Shown here in pieces: positions 6,636-11,848 of a stretch of DNA of 11,848 bases. This DNA comes from Hymenobacter sp. (GTDB lineage: Bacteria; Bacteroidota; Bacteroidia; Cytophagales; Hymenobacteraceae). The translations under genes were made by a program, and so were the position numbers. The first letter of the stretch is position 1; every line of letters begins with the position of its first letter. The notes under the pieces were generated by a model, which saw only the letters and a program-made list of their open reading frames with translations, searched no databases and was not told the DNA's origin. The stretch covers positions 1 through 11,848 of the forward strand of contig JANYFQ010000148.1 in assembly GCA_025362615.1 (NCBI GenBank), written 5' to 3'.

Positions 6636-7466
6636 ATGAACCGAATAACCACCGCCGTACTCCTGCTGCTGGCCACCGGCGGCCTCAGCTCCTGCCTTGA
6701 TGTGGTGCAGCTCGACCTGCCCCAGGGCCAGCCCCTGCTCGTGGTCGAAGGCCAGATTACCGACCAGCCCACGCCGCCCATCGTGCTGCTTTCCAGCACC
6801 CAGGCTTATTTTGACGGGGCCACGCCGCCGCCCGTGCGCGGGGCCACGCTTACGCTGCGCGACGAGCTGGGCGGCACCGACGCGCTCCGCGAAACCGCCC
6901 CTGGTCGCTACGTGGGCAGCGGGGCGCTACGGGGCCGCATCGGCGGGCATTACACCCTCACCGTCGTGGCCGACGGCCAAACCTACCGCGCCGAAACCGA
7001 CCTCCGCCGCACCCCGCCCATCGACAGCCTGCAAGTGAAGCTCAAAACCGGCGACCCCGTTTTTGATGACGGCTACTACGTGTTCTACAACGGTCCCGAG
7101 CCGGCCGGCGTCGGCGATTATTACCGCTTTAAAGTCTTTAAAAACGGCGCGTTGCTCAACCAACCCGAAGACCTCATCGTCCGCTCCGACGAGCTGGTGG
7201 ACGGCCGCTACATCGGCGATGTGGAGCTCAACAACAAGCCCTTTGTGCGCGGCGACCAGCTGCGGGTCGAGCTCAACTCCATCCCCGCCGACTACTTCTA
7301 TTTCCTCAACGAAGTCACGACCCAAATCAACAACCAAGGCCTGTTTGCCACCTCGCCGGCCAACGTCCGCACCAACGTCAAAAACGTGGCCGGCGCGGCG
7401 GGCAAGGCCGCCGTGGGCTACTTCGCGGGCTTCACCGTGCGGGCCGATTCGGTGGTGATACGCTAA
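6636..7466 (+). CDS. DUF4249-family lipoprotein, partner of the TonB receptor
   Basis: A 276-residue lipoprotein. The N-terminus MNRITTAVLLLLATGGLSSC is a type II signal peptide with a lipobox (LSSC) and the lipidated Cys at residue 20. The mature part starts with the DUF4249 hallmark LLVVEGQITDQPTPPIVLL. An Ig-like strand pattern follows (VRGATLTLRDELGG, YVGSGALRGRIGGHYTLTVV, TYRAETDLRRTPPIDSL). The C-terminal half includes DYYRFKVFKNGALLN and the ending KAAVGYFAGFTVRADSVVIR. DUF4249 proteins are typically encoded next to TonB-dependent receptors in Bacteroidota and probably sit at the outer membrane as a receptor accessory; the biochemical role is unknown. Length is somewhat short for the family but no domain looks broken. 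It lies 101 bases after the receptor and 20 bases before the glycosyltransferase gene, so these three probably share a transcript. Confidence 0.88.
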   Translation: MNRITTAVLLLLATGGLSSCLDVVQLDLPQGQPLLVVEGQITDQPTPPIVLLSSTQAYFDGATPPPVRGATLTLRDELGGTDALRETAPGRYVGSGALRGRIGGHYTLTVVADGQTYRAETDLRRTPPIDSLQVKLKTGDPVFDDGYYVFYNGPEPAGVGDYYRFKVFKNGALLNQPEDLIVRSDELVDGRYIGDVELNNKPFVRGDQLRVELNSIPADYFYFLNEVTTQINNQGLFATSPANVRTNVKNVAGAAGKAAVGYFAGFTVRADSVVIR

Positions 7467-7486
7467 CCACCAACATTTTAATTTGA

Positions 7487-8764
<1,278 letters not shown>

Positions 8765-8768
8765 ACTT

Positions 8769-8795
8769 CGGCGGGAAATTTAACCGGCCCCGCCG
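8769..8795 (+). other. Hairpin after the glycosyltransferase stop
   Basis: cggcggg (8769-8775) pairs with cccgccg (8789-8795), four bases after the stop codon. No T-run follows directly, so it is only a weak terminator candidate. The rest of the 150-base gap holds taaaatttg at 8871-8879, one base too long for a TAnnTTTG box and without a properly spaced -33 element. Whether FecR has its own promoter is therefore open. Confidence 0.4.
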
Positions 8796-8914
8796 CCGGC
8801 CCTTGCCCAACTGCCCGCCGCGCCCCAATTCCTGATTTTTAGTACGACCGCTGGTTTCGGACTTGTTTTGTAAAATTTGTGGCCCTGCCCGGCCTTTCAT
8901 TTCTTCGCTCACCC

Positions 8915-10084
8915 ATGCCCAACTCCGACGCTCCCTGGGAATTGCTGGCCCGCCACCTGGCCGCCGAGTTGGATGCCGACGGGCAGGCGGCGCTGCGGGC
9001 CTGGCTGCGCGAAGATGCCCAGCACCTGCAAATCCTGACCACCGTCACCCGCGCCTGGGAGCGGGCGGGGGAGGCCGCGCCCGCGCCGGTGCTCTTTACC
9101 CCGGCGCAAGTGGCGGCGGCCTGGCAGCGTTTCCGGCCGCTGATGGAAACGCCGGTGGCGGCGCGACCGACTGCGAATAAATTCGAGCAAAAACCTGTAA
9201 ATGAAGCTGTAAAAGAGGCGGTGAATGCCCCGGCGGGGCGGCTGCGGCTGGTCGTATCGGCGCGGCGTGGCGCGGGGCGGCTGCTCCGACGCGGGGCGTT
9301 TTACTTGTTGCCGCTGGTGGCGCTGGCCTACGGTTTTGCGCGGCTGGGCGGGCCGGCGGCCCCAGCGGTTTCGCACTACGACAGCGCCGCCCGGCCGCGC
9401 TTCGTGCGCCTGCCCGATGGCAGCGGAGTGTGGCTCAACGCCCGCTCGCGGCTCGATTACGCGGCCCGGCCGGACGGTGGGCCGCGCAGCTTGCGGCTCG
9501 TGGGCGAGGCTTATTTTGACGTGCGTCCGCTGGGTGCCGCCCGGCCGTTTTTGCTCAGCACGGCCACGGCGCGGGTGCGGGTGGTGGGCACGGCCTTCAA
9601 CGTGCGGGCCTACGCCGCCGAAGACTCGGTGGAGGTAAGTGTGCGCCACGGCCGGGTGTGGTTCAGGCCCTTATCCCCCGAAGCAGGCGCGGGCACCGGC
9701 CCCGATAGCCTGCTGCTCACCGCCGACACCCGCGCCGCCCTGCGGGCCACCGACGCGCCCGGCCGCCTGGCTGCCGCCCTGCGCCGCCGCCCCGCCCCCG
9801 ACCGCAACTACCTGGCCTGGCAAACCGACACCCTGCGCTTCGCCGACGCGCCGGTGAGTGGGGTGCTGCGGACGCTGCAAGCCACTTTCGGCACCCGCGT
9901 ACAAGCCCCGGCGGGGCTGTTGGGCTGCCGCTTCACGGGCACGTTTGCCCACCCGCAGGCTTCGGCGGTGCTGGGGGTGCTGGCCGCCGCCACCGGCAGC
10001 CGCCTCTCATCCGATGGCGGGGGCGGTTTCGTGCTGCAAGGGGCGGGCTGCGCCGCCGCGCCTTCAACTTCGCTCCAGCCGTGA
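8915..10084 (+). CDS. FecR-family anti-sigma factor
   Basis: A 389-residue single-pass inner-membrane protein that would bind the ECF sigma factor on the cytoplasmic side. The ATG at 8915 is preferred over an upstream GTG at 8879 because the conserved N-terminal domain begins right after it. Residues 5-52 form the sigma-binding FecR N-domain (WELLARHLAAELDADGQAAL...RAWERAG). A low-complexity stretch follows, then one membrane helix at about 128-146 (FYLLPLVALAYGFARLGG). The periplasmic FecR domain covers about 155-255 (PRFVRLPDGSGVWLNARSRL, VGEAYFDVRP, RVVGTAFNVRAY, SVEVSVRHGRVWF). The C-terminal part, residues 300-375, resembles the DUF4974/STN-like domain (AWQTDTLRFADAPVSGVLRT). The only sigma gene on this strand is at 3401, about 4.9 kb upstream. 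Its stop overlaps the start of the STN gene by four bases. Confidence 0.93.
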   Translation: MPNSDAPWELLARHLAAELDADGQAALRAWLREDAQHLQILTTVTRAWERAGEAAPAPVLFTPAQVAAAWQRFRPLMETPVAARPTANKFEQKPVNEAVKEAVNAPAGRLRLVVSARRGAGRLLRRGAFYLLPLVALAYGFARLGGPAAPAVSHYDSAARPRFVRLPDGSGVWLNARSRLDYAARPDGGPRSLRLVGEAYFDVRPLGAARPFLLSTATARVRVVGTAFNVRAYAAEDSVEVSVRHGRVWFRPLSPEAGAGTGPDSLLLTADTRAALRATDAPGRLAAALRRRPAPDRNYLAWQTDTLRFADAPVSGVLRTLQATFGTRVQAPAGLLGCRFTGTFAHPQASAVLGVLAAATGSRLSSDGGGGFVLQGAGCAAAPSTSLQP

Positions 10085-11848
10085 AAAACCTTGTTTCAGG
10101 TCGGCTCAGCAGTTGGATTGCCCGTTGGGCGCTGGTCGCCGCCGTCGGCCTGCCTGCCGGACTGGCCGCGCCAGCCCAAACCGTCCCAAAGCCTTCAACA
10201 TCTTTACCAACAGTAATTTCAACTGGTTTGCTGACGCGGCCGGTGCGGTTTGCGCGGGCCGCCACGGTGCCGCTGGCCCAGGCGCTGGCCGAAGTAGCGC
10301 GGCAAAGCGGTGTGCCCATCAGCTACAGCAGCAGCCGGATTGGGGCCGGCCGCCGCTGCGCGTTGCGGGCCGGGGCAGCGCGGCCGTTGGGGCAGGTGTT
10401 GGCGGAGATGCTGGGGCCGAATGCGCTTTCGGCGGGCCTGGTGGGCGGGCAATTGGTGCTGTGGCCCGCCGCCGAAAAACCGCCGTTGGGCGTGGCGAAG
10501 CTGCGGCCCTGGGCTGCCATTGCGGCAACCAATTCGGGGCCGGGCACCGCCCTGCCAGCCCAGGCGCAGCTTGCAATGGGTACTCGTTCCGCAGGCAGGG
10601 AGAAATCGGTTTCAACTGCTGAAAAACAAGCAACCAACCGGTCCCTGCCGCCGCTTTTGTCACCGGCGGCGCGGAGTTTTGCGGCAAATGGCCGCCCGAA
10701 ACCAGCCGCTGCAACTCTACCACGCGCTTCGGTTTTGGCGGCATCTTCGTCGTTTTCAAATTTGACAAAACTGCCCGGCGCAACTGCTGCAAAGCGGGCC
10801 AATACGCCCCGGCATTCAGCCCGCGAAACAAGTGCAAACACCTTGTTTACAGCTAAAAACAAGCTCCGTAAAACACTGTTTATTTCTTCGGCTCGTCGAT
10901 TAACCGCTGAAGTTGAGCTGCCGGAAAAGCCGCTTGTCGTTTCGCAAAGCGTCTTGCGAAACGCTCCGCGAGAAACGGTTTCCGTCGCCTCTCAAAACGC
11001 CGTTGGCAGCGTCCCCGATTCGCTTTTCGGCCGCCTCGTTTTGGCGACGCTCCCGGTCGGGGCTGCGCCCGAAACCCGCCCTTTGGCTACTGTGGCCGTG
11101 CCGCCCGCACCGGCCCGCCCGTCGCTGCGGCAGCGGCAGGCGCAGGCGTCGTTGCTGCCGCCACTTAGTACCAACGGCCTAGCCAATGCCCGCACCGTCA
11201 ATGTTTTGTCGCTGAATTTGCTGGCGGGCTGTGCCGCCGGGGTGCGGGGTGTTGAAATCGGCGGTCTGCTGAACGTGGTGCGCGACTCGGTGCGCGGCGG
11301 GCAGGCCGCCGGATTGCTCAACGTGGTGGGCACCGACGTGCGCGGGGTGCAGCTCGCGGGCCTGGGCAACATGGGCGGCGGCGGGGTGCGCGGGCTGCAA
11401 GCCGCCGGCAGCTTCAACGTGGTGCGCGACGACGTGCGCGGCGTGCAGCTTGCGGGCCTGCTCAACGTGGTGGGCGGGGCCGGGCAGGCCCGCGTCCGCC
11501 CCGGCCAGCCCACGCAGGTACGCCGCTGGCTGGGCCTGCCGCGCCTGCTGGCCACCGACGGCCTCGCCCAACTGCCCGCCGCGCCGTCGGCCAGCCAGCC
11601 GGGAATGCTGGTGCAAGTGGCGGGCCTGGCCAACCTGACGGGCACCGACGTGCGCGGGCTGCAAACCGCCGCGTTTCTCAACGTGGCCCGGCGGGTGCGC
11701 GGGGCGCAGCTTGGCTTCGTCAACGTGGCCCGGCGGGTGCGCGGGGTGCAGCTTGGTGTCTTCAACTTCGCCGATTCGGTGGCGGGCGCACCCGTTGGTT
11801 TCGTCAACATCGTGCGCCGGGGCGGCTACCGGCGCGGCGAAATCTGGG
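10081..11848 (+). CDS. Secreted STN-domain protein with long linker and LA_2272-like surface repeats (truncated by window edge)
   Basis: The frame from GTG 10081 runs 589 codons to the window edge without a stop. The GTG overlaps the FecR stop (GTGA), indicating translational coupling. Residues 1-32 are a signal peptide (hydrophobic core WALVAAVGLPAGLAA, likely cleavage after APA). Residues 55-129 form an STN domain: VRFARAATVPLAQALAEVAR, SGVPISYSSSRI, then RPLGQVLAEMLG and a closing GGQLVLWP. This is the domain by which Fec-type receptors contact FecR in the periplasm. Residues 130-380 are a low-complexity Ala/Ser/Thr/Lys/Arg-rich linker of lower GC. From residue 388 come repeats: five of 16 residues (VRGVQLAGLLNVVG type), an insert at 468-507, one more 16-residue repeat, then four of 14-15 residues (VRGVQLGVFNFADS type). 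They resemble the GLQIGLINVAN surface repeats called LA_2272-like. It has neither a plug nor a TonB barrel. The likely role is ligand or envelope-state sensing for FecR (inference). Confidence 0.8.
   Translation, partial: MKNLVSGRLSSWIARWALVAAVGLPAGLAAPAQTVPKPSTSLPTVISTGLLTRPVRFARAATVPLAQALAEVARQSGVPISYSSSRIGAGRRCALRAGAARPLGQVLAEMLGPNALSAGLVGGQLVLWPAAEKPPLGVAKLRPWAAIAATNSGPGTALPAQAQLAMGTRSAGREKSVSTAEKQATNRSLPPLLSPAARSFAANGRPKPAAATLPRASVLAASSSFSNLTKLPGATAAKRANTPRHSARETSANTLFTAKNKLRKTLFISSARRLTAEVELPEKPLVVSQSVLRNAPRETVSVASQNAVGSVPDSLFGRLVLATLPVGAAPETRPLATVAVPPAPARPSLRQRQAQASLLPPLSTNGLANARTVNVLSLNLLAGCAAGVRGVEIGGLLNVVRDSVRGGQAAGLLNVVGTDVRGVQLAGLGNMGGGGVRGLQAAGSFNVVRDDVRGVQLAGLLNVVGGAGQARVRPGQPTQVRRWLGLPRLLATDGLAQLPAAPSASQPGMLVQVAGLANLTGTDVRGLQTAAFLNVARRVRGAQLGFVNVARRVRGVQLGVFNFADSVAGAPVGFVNIVRRGGYRRGEIW
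10826..10962. repeat. Two hairpins inside the linker-coding part of the STN gene
   Basis: aaacaag (10826-10832) pairs with cttgttt (10842-10848), and gtttcgcaa (10939-10947) pairs perfectly with ttgcgaaac (10954-10962). They lie in a lower-GC stretch (about 10540-11000) that encodes the low-complexity linker. The reading frame stays open through both. They may be palindromic elements inserted in frame, or only constraints at RNA level. Confidence 0.5.
11242..11820 (+). repeat. Coding tandem repeats of 48 and 42 bases in the STN gene
   Basis: Codon 388 onward consists of repeats beginning gtgcgcggg or close variants (VRG). Five copies with a period of exactly 48 bases start at 11242, 11290, 11338, 11386 and 11434. 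After an insert, four shorter copies start at 11650, 11695, 11737 and 11779, with a period of 42-45 bases. High nucleotide identity between neighbours (for example 11680-11700 with 11722-11742) suggests recent duplication or recombination. Confidence 0.8.

Noticed and set aside
4147..7466. SusC/SusD-type polysaccharide uptake pair
   Set aside because: The lipoprotein shows the DUF4249 pattern and is too short for SusD. No glycoside hydrolase gene is nearby.
10310..10862. Alternative frames on both strands across the STN linker, hinting at a frameshift or a separate gene
   Set aside because: The frame from 10081 is continuous through this region and joins two recognisable domains. The other frames carry no domain.

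Overview
The window looks like chromosomal DNA of a high-GC Bacteroidota, most likely a Hymenobacter-type member of the Cytophagales (inference). The evidence is the GC-rich codon use, two ECF sigma factors, a TonB-dependent receptor paired with a DUF4249 lipoprotein, a FecR anti-sigma factor, and promoter motifs of the Bacteroidota type (TAnnTTTG) rather than sigma70 boxes.

Layout. Positions 1-294 (minus) hold the N-terminal part of an ECF sigma factor that runs off the left edge. Positions 295-745 are non-coding, with a promoter-like motif and two hairpins that share a stem. Positions 746-1132 (minus) encode a small STAS-like hypothetical protein. A repeat-filled divergent spacer separates it from an MFS exporter (1424-2722, plus). 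Positions 2723-3400 hold no convincing gene: first a run of hairpins ending in a good intrinsic terminator (about 2804-3060), then a large inverted repeat (arms 3154-3206 and 3243-3295). From 3401 to the right edge all genes are on the plus strand: ECF sigma factor (3401-3985), TonB-dependent receptor (4147-6534), DUF4249 lipoprotein (6636-7466), sterol-glucosyltransferase-like enzyme (7487-8764), FecR anti-sigma factor (8915-10084), and a long open frame starting inside the FecR stop codon (10081 to beyond 11848).

How the genes fit together. The right-hand block looks like a rearranged cell-surface signalling locus. In the classical Fec system the outer-membrane receptor carries an N-terminal STN domain that signals through FecR to the sigma factor. 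Here the receptor has a carboxypeptidase-regulatory-like domain and plug but no STN. The STN domain sits instead on a separate secreted protein, coupled to FecR by a 4-base overlap, and is joined through a long low-complexity linker to an array of 14-16-residue repeats. This STN-linker-repeat protein is the most interesting item in the window. It is a non-TonB candidate sensor or output partner for FecR and the sigma factor.

The intergenic regions are unusually rich in repeats: octamer arrays, a 53-bp inverted repeat, a REP/BIME-like palindrome overlapping a stop codon, and hairpins inside the linker-coding part of the last gene.
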